A DNA stretch of 64,000 nucleotides, taken from the NCBI GenBank assembly GCA_020025475.1, contig JAHHSA010000004.1:15413-79412 (forward strand), read 5' to 3'. A model generated the notes under the pieces. It made no database searches and had not been told where the DNA came from. It saw only the letters and a list, made by a program, of their open reading frames with translations. Below are positions 1 through 7,698 of this stretch, piece by piece; within the stretch, counting starts at the first letter, position 1; each line of letters starts with the position of its first letter. The position numbers and the translations under genes are program-made. This stretch comes from Oscillibacter sp. (GTDB lineage: Bacteria > Bacillota > Clostridia > Oscillospirales > Oscillospiraceae).

Positions 1-70
1 CTGTCAAGGCGCGGGGGTTCATTGGAGGTAAACAAATTGTAAATTCCCATTCACACTGCAGTTTCTATAC

Positions 71-100
71 AAAAAACCCCTCCACATGGAGGGGCTTTTT
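71..100 (-). terminator. Rho-independent terminator after folT
   Basis: Perfect hairpin with GCCCCTCC arms and a short loop, flanked by A-runs and T-runs on both strands. It can therefore end transcription in either direction. It lies about 20 bases past the folT stop. Bases 1-70 hold no gene that I can support. Confidence 0.85.
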
Positions 101-121
101 GAGGAGTTTTTGTGAAATCTG

Positions 122-742
122 TTATTGCTTGGTTCTCCGTGCGGCAGCAGGGGGAATCAGGTGCATACCGGCCAGCATGGGAGCAAGTGCTGCGAACAAC
201 AGCAGCAGCATCAGGGACTGTACAGGGAACATAATGAGGTTTTTGACGGCCCGGTAAGGTGCCAGAGCCAGCCAGGCCTTGCCCTCCAGGATGGAAACCC
301 ACAGCGTCCCCAGCAGCACATTCTGCACATTGGTCAGGAACTTTGCAATGCAAACGCGGCCAATGGTGGGCTTTGCCCGATAGAGGAACAGCGCGTAAGT
401 CACCACGCCCAGCACAGTGGTCAGGGTATATCCGGGGAAGTAGGGATCGCCGCCACCGCCAGTCAGGAAGAAGCTGAGCGTATCCTCCGCCACCGCAAAC
501 ACCGTACCCAGCACCGGGCCGCAGACCCAGGCACAGGTGGAGCGAGCCAGAAAGCCCCAGCCGACCCTGGCTTTTCCGGGGAGTCGGATGGACGGGATCT
601 GCGCCAGCACAATGCACATGGCGATCATCAGAGCCGCGAAGGTAAGCTTCCGCAGATCCTTCAGTTCACGGGTGGCAGCTCGCCAATAGGCAGCAGAAAA
701 GGGGTGGGGATAGAGGTCCAATAGGGTTTCATTTTTAGGCAT
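122..742 (-). CDS. folT: ECF transporter S component, folate type (FolT-like)
   Basis: Substrate-binding membrane subunit of an energy-coupling-factor importer, probably for folates. The 206-residue protein has about six hydrophobic segments. Seen motifs resemble FolT: a glycine-rich FFLTGGGGDPYFPGYT stretch near residue 95 and AVKNLIMFPVQ near the C-terminus. The ATG at 742 has an AAGGAGGG site just upstream. The reading frame stays open further upstream but would run through the riboswitch, so the shorter start is preferred. No EcfA/EcfT genes are adjacent, so it presumably shares a genome-wide energising module (group II ECF). The THF riboswitch in its leader supports folate as substrate. 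Confidence 0.82.
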   Translation of the reverse strand: MPKNETLLDLYPHPFSAAYWRAATRELKDLRKLTFAALMIAMCIVLAQIPSIRLPGKARVGWGFLARSTCAWVCGPVLGTVFAVAEDTLSFFLTGGGGDPYFPGYTLTTVLGVVTYALFLYRAKPTIGRVCIAKFLTNVQNVLLGTLWVSILEGKAWLALAPYRAVKNLIMFPVQSLMLLLLFAALAPMLAGMHLIPPAAARRTKQ

Positions 743-818
743 AAAAAGCCCTCCTTTTGTATGGCAGTCCAAATCGGAGTGCCGCACAGAGGAGGTCATT
801 TCAATCATCCCGCTATGC

Positions 819-922
819 GGCAGCGGGATGCGGGTCACATACTGCGGAGCGAAACCACTCCTTCGTCCAAAAAGCAACTCCCCGTCTTTTCGGCACTTGT
901 ACACATATAACCCTACTCTGCC
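819..922 (-). ncRNA. Tetrahydrofolate (THF) riboswitch upstream of folT
   Basis: Reading the minus strand, the leader starts GGCAGAGUAGGG, contains an internal ACGAAG followed by a stem, and closes with GCAUCCCGCUGCC. This matches the remembered THF-I layout (GGAGAGUAG ... ACGAAG ... GCAUCCGCUCC) with covarying P1 ends. The 3' P1 strand can instead pair with the following AGCGGGAUG in a 9-bp hairpin. A downstream CCUCCU segment is complementary to the folT ribosome-binding site. Translational control by folate is therefore likely. The assignment rests on recalled consensus, not a covariance-model score. Confidence 0.78.
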
Positions 923-982
923 TTTGTTTCAGTGCGTCCGCACGCCGGAACTCCCGGTGCGCCGATGCATCTGTCTTTTTTT

Positions 983-1011
983 ATTATACGTCCTGATCTG
1001 TAGGAAAACAA
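983..1011 (-). promoter_or_regulatory. Sigma-A promoter of folT
   Basis: On the minus strand TTGTTT, a 17-base spacer and a perfect TATAAT. It gives an untranslated leader of about 230 bases that contains the whole riboswitch. Confidence 0.8.
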
Positions 1012-1039
1012 GTAGCATCATTGCACAAAAGTCGGGTGC

Positions 1040-1077
1040 AAAAACCTCCCCCAGCCGTCAGGCCGGGGGAGGTTTTC
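1040..1077 (-). terminator. Terminator of the rnf operon
   Basis: Stem AACCTCCCCC paired with GGGGGAGGTT followed by a T-run on the minus strand, shortly after the rnfB stop. Confidence 0.85.
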
Positions 1078-1099
1078 AATTCCATATAGAGTGCTGCGC

Positions 1100-1984
1100 T
1101 CAGGCCTGGGGAGCAGCCTCGGCAGCCTTCTTGGCAGCAGCGGCTTCAGCCTGCTTCTTCTTGATCTCCTTGTACTTTGCCTTCTCCTCGGCGGTAGCAA
1201 TGGGGAGAATCGCGTCACGAGGACAGACCTTGGTGCAGAGCTTGCAGCCCACGCACTTGTCGTAATCAATCACAGCAACGCCATTGACAACATGGATGGC
1301 GTCCTTCTTGCACTCCTTCTCGCAAAGGCCGCAGCCGATGCAGGAGTTGGAGCAGACACTCATGGCAGCTTTGCCCTTTTCCTGGTTGGCGCAGGCCACA
1401 TGAACCTTCTTGGAGACAGGGACGGAGACGATCAGGTGGCGGGGGCAGGCAGTGGCACAAGCCATGCAGTTGGTGCACTTATCAGGGTCGACAACAGCGG
1501 AGCCGTTGGGACCAATGTGCATTGCGTCAAACTGGCAGGCCTGGACGCAGGAGCCAAAGCCCAAGCAGCCGAAGGTGCAGTCCAGAGGACCGGCAGCAAC
1601 CTTGGTGGCAGAAATGCAGTCATGAACGCCCTTGTATTCATAGCGATGGACGGCATTGGTGCCGCCGTTGCAGCGGACGAAAGCGACCTGGCGCTCGCCA
1701 GAGGGAGCCTCCTGGCCCATGATCTTAGCGATGGCAGCGGCGTTCTCAGCACCTGCGGGAGCGCAGGCAGTGACAGGGGCCTCACCATTCAGGATTGCGG
1801 CAGCGCAGCCTGCGCAGCCGGGGTAACCACAGCCGCCGCAGTTGGCGCCGGCCAGGTGGGAGAGGATCTCCTCTTCACGGGGGTCCTTCTTCACCTCGAA
1901 AACCTTGGAAGCAATGGCCAGGACCAGGCCGAAGATGGCGCCCAGGATGCCGAGCACCAGGATTGCGTAAACAATGTTCATCAT
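1100..1984 (-). CDS. rnfB: RnfB, ferredoxin-like subunit of the Rnf complex
   Basis: Subunit thought to accept electrons from reduced ferredoxin for the membrane ferredoxin:NAD+ oxidoreductase. It has one N-terminal membrane helix (about residues 5-27), then Cys49, 52, 57 and 60 of the RnfB-type iron-sulfur domain. The second half has four further cysteine-rich motifs (CTFGCLGFGSC, CTNCMACATACP, CIGCGLCEKEC, CVGCKLCTKVCP), as in clostridial RnfB, which is longer and richer in clusters than the proteobacterial form. The tail is Ala/Lys-rich. It is the last gene of rnfCDGEAB, 16 bases after rnfA, with AAGGAGG before the ATG pair. Confidence 0.96.
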   Translation of the reverse strand: MMNIVYAILVLGILGAIFGLVLAIASKVFEVKKDPREEEILSHLAGANCGGCGYPGCAGCAAAILNGEAPVTACAPAGAENAAAIAKIMGQEAPSGERQVAFVRCNGGTNAVHRYEYKGVHDCISATKVAAGPLDCTFGCLGFGSCVQACQFDAMHIGPNGSAVVDPDKCTNCMACATACPRHLIVSVPVSKKVHVACANQEKGKAAMSVCSNSCIGCGLCEKECKKDAIHVVNGVAVIDYDKCVGCKLCTKVCPRDAILPIATAEEKAKYKEIKKKQAEAAAAKKAAEAAPQA

Positions 1985-2000
1985 AATGTTCAGTGCCTCC

Positions 2001-2591
2001 TTACCAGATCTTCAGGCCGGAGAAGCCCATGAAGGCCAGAGCCATCAGGCCTGCGGTGACCAGGGCAATGGGGAAGCCCTCAAAAGCCTTGGGATACTCA
2101 GCAAACACCAGGCGCTCACGGATGGAAGCGAACAGGACGATTGCCAGCAGGAAGCCCAGGCCGCCGGTAATGCCGTAGACCACAGACTCGATGAAGTTGT
2201 AGTTGTTCTGAACGTTCAGCAGAACGACACCCAGCACGGCGCAGTTGGTGGTGATCAGAGGCAGATACACACCCAGAGCGGAGTACAGAGAGGGCATGGA
2301 CTTCTGGAGGAACATCTCAATGAACTGAACGAGGGCCGCAATGACCAGGATGAAGGCCACGGTCTGCATGTATCCCAAGCCCAGGGGGACCAGGATGAAG
2401 TTATTGACCAGGAAGCACACTGCGGAAGCAAGGCCCATAACGAAGGTAACGGCAAAGCCCATACCAACGGCGGTGTCGACCTTCTTGGACACGCCCACGA
2501 AGGGGCAGATGCCCAGGAACTGAGAGAAAATAAAGTTGTTCGCCAGGATTGCGCCCAAGGCGATGGACAGCAGCTTAAAAATCTGATCCAT
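2001..2591 (-). CDS. rnfA: RnfA, integral membrane subunit of the Rnf complex
   Basis: Six-helix membrane subunit, paralogous to RnfE. The two together form the core of the ion-pumping complex. The 196-residue length is normal, and the family motif NNFIFSQFLGICPF occurs near residue 18, including the conserved cysteine that helps hold an intramembrane iron-sulfur cluster in Rnf/Nqr structures. A second TTNCAVLG motif occurs near residue 108. The start overlaps the rnfE stop as TAATG, which indicates translational coupling. Confidence 0.96.
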   Translation of the reverse strand: MDQIFKLLSIALGAILANNFIFSQFLGICPFVGVSKKVDTAVGMGFAVTFVMGLASAVCFLVNNFILVPLGLGYMQTVAFILVIAALVQFIEMFLQKSMPSLYSALGVYLPLITTNCAVLGVVLLNVQNNYNFIESVVYGITGGLGFLLAIVLFASIRERLVFAEYPKAFEGFPIALVTAGLMALAFMGFSGLKIW

Positions 2592-3199
2592 TATTTGCTC
2601 TCCTCCTTATTCTTAGACTTAGCCAGAGCCCACTGCATGAAAGCAATGAGGCAGCCCAGCACCAGGAAGCCGCCCACGGGCAGAGTCAGCATGCCAATGG
2701 GGAACTGCTCGGGGATAATGCGGATGTCCATGAGGGTGCCGGCACCCAGGAGCTCACGGATGAAGCACATCACCAGCAGAACCAGCGTATAGCCGATGCC
2801 CTGGCAGATGCCATCCACCGCAGAAGCCAGAACACCGTTCTTGTAGGCGAAAGACTCTGCACGGCCCAGGATGATGCAGTTGACCACGATCAGGGGAATG
2901 AACACGCCCAGGGACTCTGCGATTGCGGGCACAAAGGCCTGCAGCAGCAAATCCACGCAGGTAACGAAACCGGCGATCACAACGATGAACATGGCGATAC
3001 GAATCTTGTCGGGGACGATCTTGCGGATTGCGGAAATAACGATGTTGGAGAGGGTCAGGATGATCAGAACAGAAACACCCATGCCCAGACCGTTCATGAT
3101 GGAAGTGGTGATGGCCAGAGTGGAGCACATACCGAGAACCTGCACCAGAACCGGGTTGTTGGTGATCAGGCCTTCCTTAAACTGTTTACCAAAATTCAT
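2591..3199 (-). CDS. rnfE: RnfE, integral membrane subunit of the Rnf complex
   Basis: Homologue of RnfA with about six membrane segments and 202 residues. It carries the family motifs NPVLVQVLGMCSTLA near the N-terminus and VVNCIILGRAE in the middle. The two cysteines in these motifs match those that form the intramembrane Fe-S site with RnfA. The gene is 17 bases after rnfG and overlaps rnfA by one base. Confidence 0.95.
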   Translation of the reverse strand: MNFGKQFKEGLITNNPVLVQVLGMCSTLAITTSIMNGLGMGVSVLIILTLSNIVISAIRKIVPDKIRIAMFIVVIAGFVTCVDLLLQAFVPAIAESLGVFIPLIVVNCIILGRAESFAYKNGVLASAVDGICQGIGYTLVLLVMCFIRELLGAGTLMDIRIIPEQFPIGMLTLPVGGFLVLGCLIAFMQWALAKSKNKEESK

Positions 3200-3216
3200 T
3201 CTATGCTCCTCCTTTC

Positions 3217-3840
3217 TCAGCCCATAACAGCGGCAACAGCCAGAGCGGCGTTGACGCCGGCAGTGACGCCCTTGGTGGAGACGGTAGCACCGCCGATAGC
3301 ATCCACGTTGGAGCCCACGCTCAGAGGCAGATCAGCGGTGGTCTTGCCAGCAAACTGGTCCAGCACACCAACGCCGGATTTCAGGGGATCGTTGTTCATG
3401 ACCTTAGAGCCAATGCCCTTGGTCTCAGCGTTCTTGACGACAGAAACGCCAGTGACAGCGCCCTCTGCGTCCACACCAACCATCATTTCGATGGCACCCT
3501 GAGAACCGGAAGCAACAATCTTGAGGGTGTAGCCGGCATGCTCGCCGCCCACGGTGACCTCATAGGCCTCGGTCAGCGTACCGCCGTTGGCCAGAGCGGC
3601 TTCCGTCATATCGGCAGAGAGCTCCAGCTGCTCAGAGAAGTCACTGTTCTCATCCAGGACCACAGCCTGCATAGCGGCAACGGTCTTGGCCTTCAGCGCG
3701 GCAGTAATGTTGGGTTCGGTCAGCTTATTGACAAAGCCCAGAGCACCCGCAACAACCACGCAGGTGGCAAACAGGGTCACGGTCAGCTTAATGAGATACT
3801 TGGGATCCATGTTGATTTTTTCCTTCTTCTCGTTGCTCAT
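3217..3840 (-). CDS. rnfG: RnfG, covalent-FMN subunit of the Rnf complex
   Basis: Electron-carrying subunit with one N-terminal membrane helix (about residues 14-36) and an extracytoplasmic FMN-binding domain. The flavin-attachment motif is visible as DAIGGATVSTKGV near residue 185; its threonine normally carries FMN through a phosphoester bond. The length of 207 residues is usual. The ATG overlaps the rnfD stop by four bases (ATGA). Confidence 0.95.
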   Translation of the reverse strand: MSNEKKEKINMDPKYLIKLTVTLFATCVVVAGALGFVNKLTEPNITAALKAKTVAAMQAVVLDENSDFSEQLELSADMTEAALANGGTLTEAYEVTVGGEHAGYTLKIVASGSQGAIEMMVGVDAEGAVTGVSVVKNAETKGIGSKVMNNDPLKSGVGVLDQFAGKTTADLPLSVGSNVDAIGGATVSTKGVTAGVNAALAVAAVMG

Positions 3841-4862
3841 TTTGCAGCCGCCTCCTTCTTATCGGATTTTACGACGCCAAAACGAGTGGGCTTGGTCCAC
3901 TTGTCGATGAGGGCGACGCAGAGGTTCATAACCATGATGGAGTAGCACACGCCCTCGGGATAGGAGCCGAAGTAACGAATCAGCACAGTGAAAATACCGC
4001 AGCCGATACCAAAGACCAGCTGGCCCTTCTTGGTGACGGGGGAGGTGGCATAATCAGTTGCCATGAAGAAAGCACCCAGCATCAGGCCTCCGGAGAACAG
4101 GCTGTAGAGCATCCACTCCAGGCCGGAGGCACTGCCCTTGGGGAACAGGAAGGTCAGAACAGCCACAGTGCCAATGTAGGCAACGGGAGTCTGCCAGTTG
4201 ATGACCTTGCGGACAATCAGATACACGCCGCCCAGGATCAGCAGAATAGCGGAAATCTCACCCATGGAGCCACCAATCTTGGTGCCCAGCAGGACGTCCT
4301 TGATCTCGTAGGCAGCCTTCAGGCCCTCAATGTCGCCGGTCTTCATGTACGCAAGGGGTGTTGCGGTGGTGACCACGTCGGTCAGACCGCCCATAATGGG
4401 AGCCTTATTGGCAACGGGGTCGATCCAGGAAGTCATTGCGCCGGCATAGGAGCCCAACAGGAAGGCACGGCCAGCCAGTGCGGGGTTGATAAAATTCTTG
4501 CCAATGCCGCCGAAGAGCTGCTTGACAACGATGATGGCGAAGAAGTCGCCGATCAGGATCATCCACACGGGGGTGGTAACAGGACACACGAAAGCCAGCA
4601 GCATACCGGTAACCACAGCAGAGAGGTCCGCCACGGACTGAGGCTTGTGCATCAGCTTACGGTACATTCCCTCGAAGAACACACAGGCAGCCACCGACAC
4701 GGCAGTGAGGATCAGAGCCTCCACGCCAAAGCGGACAATGCCCATAATCAGAGCGGGCAGCATGGCCACGATCACGTCACGCATGATGGTCTGGGTTGTC
4801 TCATTGTTGCGGATATGAGGGTTGGAGGTGGCGATCAGTTTCAAATTTTTGTAATCAGTCAT
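3837..4862 (-). CDS. rnfD: RnfD, membrane flavoprotein subunit of the Rnf complex
   Basis: Membrane subunit of 341 residues with about nine to ten hydrophobic helices, related to NqrB. The motif DVVTTATPLAYMK near residue 160 matches the covalent FMN threonine region of RnfD/NqrB. An NPALAGRAFLL motif typical of the family lies just before it. The gene starts three bases after rnfC and overlaps rnfG by four, so translation of the operon is tightly coupled. With RnfA and RnfE it is expected to form the Na+ or H+ path. Confidence 0.95.
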   Translation of the reverse strand: MTDYKNLKLIATSNPHIRNNETTQTIMRDVIVAMLPALIMGIVRFGVEALILTAVSVAACVFFEGMYRKLMHKPQSVADLSAVVTGMLLAFVCPVTTPVWMILIGDFFAIIVVKQLFGGIGKNFINPALAGRAFLLGSYAGAMTSWIDPVANKAPIMGGLTDVVTTATPLAYMKTGDIEGLKAAYEIKDVLLGTKIGGSMGEISAILLILGGVYLIVRKVINWQTPVAYIGTVAVLTFLFPKGSASGLEWMLYSLFSGGLMLGAFFMATDYATSPVTKKGQLVFGIGCGIFTVLIRYFGSYPEGVCYSIMVMNLCVALIDKWTKPTRFGVVKSDKKEAAAK

Positions 4863-4865
4863 AAT

Positions 4866-6239
4866 TTACGCCTCCTTCTTCTCAGCAGCGGCCTTCTTGG
4901 CCTCGGCAGCAGCCTTATCGGCAGCGGCCTTGTTCTTCACCAGCTGCTTGCCGGTCTTGAACATGTGAGTCAGGTGCATACGGGCGGGGCAGGCGTAAGC
5001 GCAGGCGCCGCACTCCATGCAGTCCATGACGTGAGCTGCGTCCAGTTCTTCCACCATACCCTTGGCTGCATACTGATACATAAAGAGGGGCTCCAGGTGC
5101 ATCGGACACACGGAAACGCACTTTCCGCAGCGGATGCACTGGGGATTCTCAACAGTCTGCTCCTCGTCCTCGCAGAAAGCCAGCATGGCACCGGTGCCCT
5201 TGCCCACGGGAACATCACAGGTGTACTGTGCCATACCCATCATGGGGCCGCCGGCAATGATCTTGTAGGTGTTATCCTTCAGACCGCCGCAGGCATCAAA
5301 CAGCAGGGAAACCGGAGTACCGATGGGGCACTCGATGTTCTTTGGCTCAATAACGCCGGAACCGGAGACGGTGACAATCTTGTTAACCACAGGCATACCG
5401 GTCTTGATGGCACGGTAGATGGCGCAGGTGGTGTTGATGTTGAACACGGCGCAGCCGATGTTAGAGGGCAGTCCGCCGGGAGGAACCTGCTTGCCCGTCA
5501 CGGCCTGGCAGAGCTGCTTCTCGCCGCCCTGGGGGTAACGGCAGTGCAGGGGCTCCACCACAACAGGAGCCTTCATCTCAGCGATCACCCTGTTCATGGC
5601 GTCAATGCCGTTTTGCTTGTTGTCCTCAACGCCGATGGTGACTTTATCCACACCGAACATCTTTGCCAGATACACGCAACCGCCGATGATCTCCTCGGGG
5701 CGCTCCAGCATGGTGCGGTGGTCACCGGTGATGTAAGGCTCGCACTCTGCGCCGTTGATGATGACGTGATCGACCTTGCCGATACCGCCGGAAATCTTGA
5801 CGTGAGTGGGGAAGGTTGCGCCGCCCATGCCGACGATACCGGCATTCTTGACGATCTCAACCATTTCCTCGACGCTCAGGGCGTCGGGATCAGCGGGAGC
5901 AACAACTTCCTCAGAAACGGTGTTCTGGAAGTCGTTGTCGATGATCACAGACGTGATGTTGCCGCCCATGGAATAGGGACGGGACTCCACTGCCTTGACC
6001 GTACCGGAGACGGAGGCATGAATGGGAGCACCCAAACCATGGAACTCGCCGATCTTCTGACCCACCTTAACAGTATCGCCCGCCTTGACCAGGGGCGTGC
6101 AGGGTGCGCCAAAGTGCATCGACATGGGAATGACCACCTGGGCTGGGGGCGCCAGCTGCTCGATGGCCTTTTCATTGGTCGCGGCTTTCATATCATTGGG
6201 ATGAACGCCGCCAAAGAAAGCTTGTGCCATTGTCTTCAC
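4866..6239 (-). CDS. rnfC: RnfC, NADH-binding subunit of the Rnf complex
   Basis: Peripheral subunit that binds FMN and NAD(H) and has two [4Fe-4S] clusters, seen as CIRCGKCVSVCP and CMECGACAYACP in the last quarter. The glycine-rich GIVGMGGATFPTHVK near residue 140 is the RnfC/NuoF-type nucleotide and flavin binding region. The 457 residues end in a Lys/Ala-rich tail that is shorter than in proteobacteria. It is first in the operon, with GAGGTGAAGACA before the ATG. Clostridial Rnf couples reduced-ferredoxin oxidation to an ion gradient; which ion is pumped cannot be read from this sequence. Confidence 0.96.
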   Translation of the reverse strand: MKTMAQAFFGGVHPNDMKAATNEKAIEQLAPPAQVVIPMSMHFGAPCTPLVKAGDTVKVGQKIGEFHGLGAPIHASVSGTVKAVESRPYSMGGNITSVIIDNDFQNTVSEEVVAPADPDALSVEEMVEIVKNAGIVGMGGATFPTHVKISGGIGKVDHVIINGAECEPYITGDHRTMLERPEEIIGGCVYLAKMFGVDKVTIGVEDNKQNGIDAMNRVIAEMKAPVVVEPLHCRYPQGGEKQLCQAVTGKQVPPGGLPSNIGCAVFNINTTCAIYRAIKTGMPVVNKIVTVSGSGVIEPKNIECPIGTPVSLLFDACGGLKDNTYKIIAGGPMMGMAQYTCDVPVGKGTGAMLAFCEDEEQTVENPQCIRCGKCVSVCPMHLEPLFMYQYAAKGMVEELDAAHVMDCMECGACAYACPARMHLTHMFKTGKQLVKNKAAADKAAAEAKKAAAEKKEA

Positions 6240-6717
6240 CTCATTTTACTTCTGACAAGTCAGACGCACCCGCCCGCAACCTTCACCCGCGCTCTTTCGC
6301 CGCGCCGCAGCAAAGCCCCCGGTCTCCTGAGAGATCAGGCTGTCTCTGCCCCGGTCCGGCGGAAAATCCCGGTTATCCGCTCCTGATGGATGGGTCCTTC
6401 CTTGTCTGTTGATCATCCTGTCTGCTCACTCTTTCCTGCTCTGCCGAAAGCTTCTCCTGTCCGCAGGCGGAACCACCGGCCCATGGGGGCAGGAAGCCAC
6501 CTCCGCGCATGCAAGATACCCCCTCACCTGCGGGAAAGGGGGAGCAGAGCACACAAGACTACCACATACTGCGGTTTATTTTACACCCAAATCTAAAAAA
6601 TGTCCAGACTATGAAGGAAGCTTTTTGTGGAAAACAATAGAATTTTCGCGCATCTTTCCCGGTTTTGTGTAGTTTTTCCAATAACAGCGTTACAAATGTG
6701 TCAAGGAAGGTCCACGC
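6240..6717. other. Intergenic region, long GC-rich leader of rnfC
   Basis: About 480 bases with no supported gene. The half next to rnfC is GC-rich and can form several hairpins on the minus strand (for example CCTGA/TCAGG near 6328-6341). The far end, 6555-6700, is AT-rich and probably contains the rnf promoter, but I could not choose a convincing -35/-10 pair. I compared it by eye with common riboswitch cores (glycine, SAM, FMN, cobalamin, c-di-GMP) and saw no match. Confidence 0.5.
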
Positions 6718-6746
6718 TTGTCATTTCCGACAAAGCATGATAGACT
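6718..6746 (+). promoter_or_regulatory. Sigma-A promoter of the DUF975 gene
   Basis: TTGTCA, a 17-base spacer and TAGACT, about 30 bases before the start codon. Confidence 0.75.
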
Positions 6747-6778
6747 AACACCATTCCGAACAATGGAGGCCAAAATTT

Positions 6779-7624
6779 ATGATGGCAGAATTAGTAAACA
6801 GGCCGGCACTGAAAAGGAGAGTCCGGGCCTGCTTAAAAACCGCACAGGTCAATGCTACGGCGTTTACTGTCCTGTTTCTGGGGCTGAACCTGGTACTCAC
6901 CGCAGTAGATTTGCTGTCCCAGGGGCCCAGTGGGACGCAGAACCTTCTCAGCATTTTCGTCGGTGTGCTCACAAGTCTGGTAGGGCTCATCCTCCAGGCA
7001 GGTTTTGTGATGTACTGCATGGCCGTGCGCCGCAGTGAGAGAGCGGAGTTCCTGACGCTTTTTGACGGATTTTCCATGGTTGGAAAGATCATCCTGCTGG
7101 CTATTGTCATGTACTTCTTTATCAGTCTCTGGTCCATGCTGTTTGTCTTTCCCGGTATCTGGGCCGCATTCCGCTACCGCTTCGCCCTGTTCAATCTCTA
7201 CGAAAATCCAGATCTTGGCGTCTTGGAAGCCCTGAACATGAGCAAACGCCAGACCATGGGCTACAAGTTCCAGCTGTTCATCTACGATCTCAGCTATTAC
7301 GGCTGGTCTTTACTCTCCGGTCTGCCAACCCTGCTTCTCACCATTCGCGCTTTCTATGCAGCTGCTGGCATGTTCCTGAGCGGAGCCGGTCTTGGGGGCA
7401 TTCTGGCTGCTGTCCAAACCAACGGCACGTACATCATTCTCAGCTGCATTTGGGCATTTGCGGTGTATCTGTTTTACCTGCCCCAGATGCAGTGTGGTGA
7501 ACTGGCCTACTTTGAAGCTGCCAAGCGCACCAGCGGCATCGGCGTGGACAACGGCCCCAGCGACTTCGATGTCCCCACCATTCAAATCCCACGTTCCGGG
7601 CCTGACAACATGGGCGGCCTGTGA
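6779..7624 (+). CDS. DUF975 family integral membrane protein
   Basis: Membrane protein of 281 residues with about six hydrophobic segments. It matches the DUF975 pattern: a basic N-terminal amphipathic stretch, a RYRFALFNLYENPDLGVLEAL region in which a helix is followed by a conserved Arg/Tyr-rich loop, then SKRQTMGYKFQLFIYDLS near residue 155. Function is unknown for the family. The C-terminal 40 residues are hydrophilic and cytosolic-looking. GGAGG lies ten bases upstream of an ATG pair. It is monocistronic, with its own promoter and terminator. Confidence 0.8.
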   Translation: MMAELVNRPALKRRVRACLKTAQVNATAFTVLFLGLNLVLTAVDLLSQGPSGTQNLLSIFVGVLTSLVGLILQAGFVMYCMAVRRSERAEFLTLFDGFSMVGKIILLAIVMYFFISLWSMLFVFPGIWAAFRYRFALFNLYENPDLGVLEALNMSKRQTMGYKFQLFIYDLSYYGWSLLSGLPTLLLTIRAFYAAAGMFLSGAGLGGILAAVQTNGTYIILSCIWAFAVYLFYLPQMQCGELAYFEAAKRTSGIGVDNGPSDFDVPTIQIPRSGPDNMGGL

Positions 7625-7627
7625 GAG

Positions 7628-7662
7628 AAAAAAGGACTTCCCCACCGGGAAGTCCTTTTTTC
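7628..7662 (+). terminator. Terminator of the DUF975 gene
   Basis: Stem AAAGGACTTCCC paired with GGGAAGTCCTTT, with A- and T-runs on both sides, so it can also serve the convergent gpmI. Confidence 0.85.
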
Positions 7663-7698
7663 CTGCCGTCCCGTTGAGGACGGTCTTTTTCGAAATGA

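Noticed and set aside
6240..6540. rnfC leader considered as RNase P RNA, glycine riboswitch or c-di-GMP riboswitch
   Set aside because: Isolated similar strings (CTCTCAGG, AAGGAAGGACC) occur, but the conserved cores of these RNAs are not present in order.
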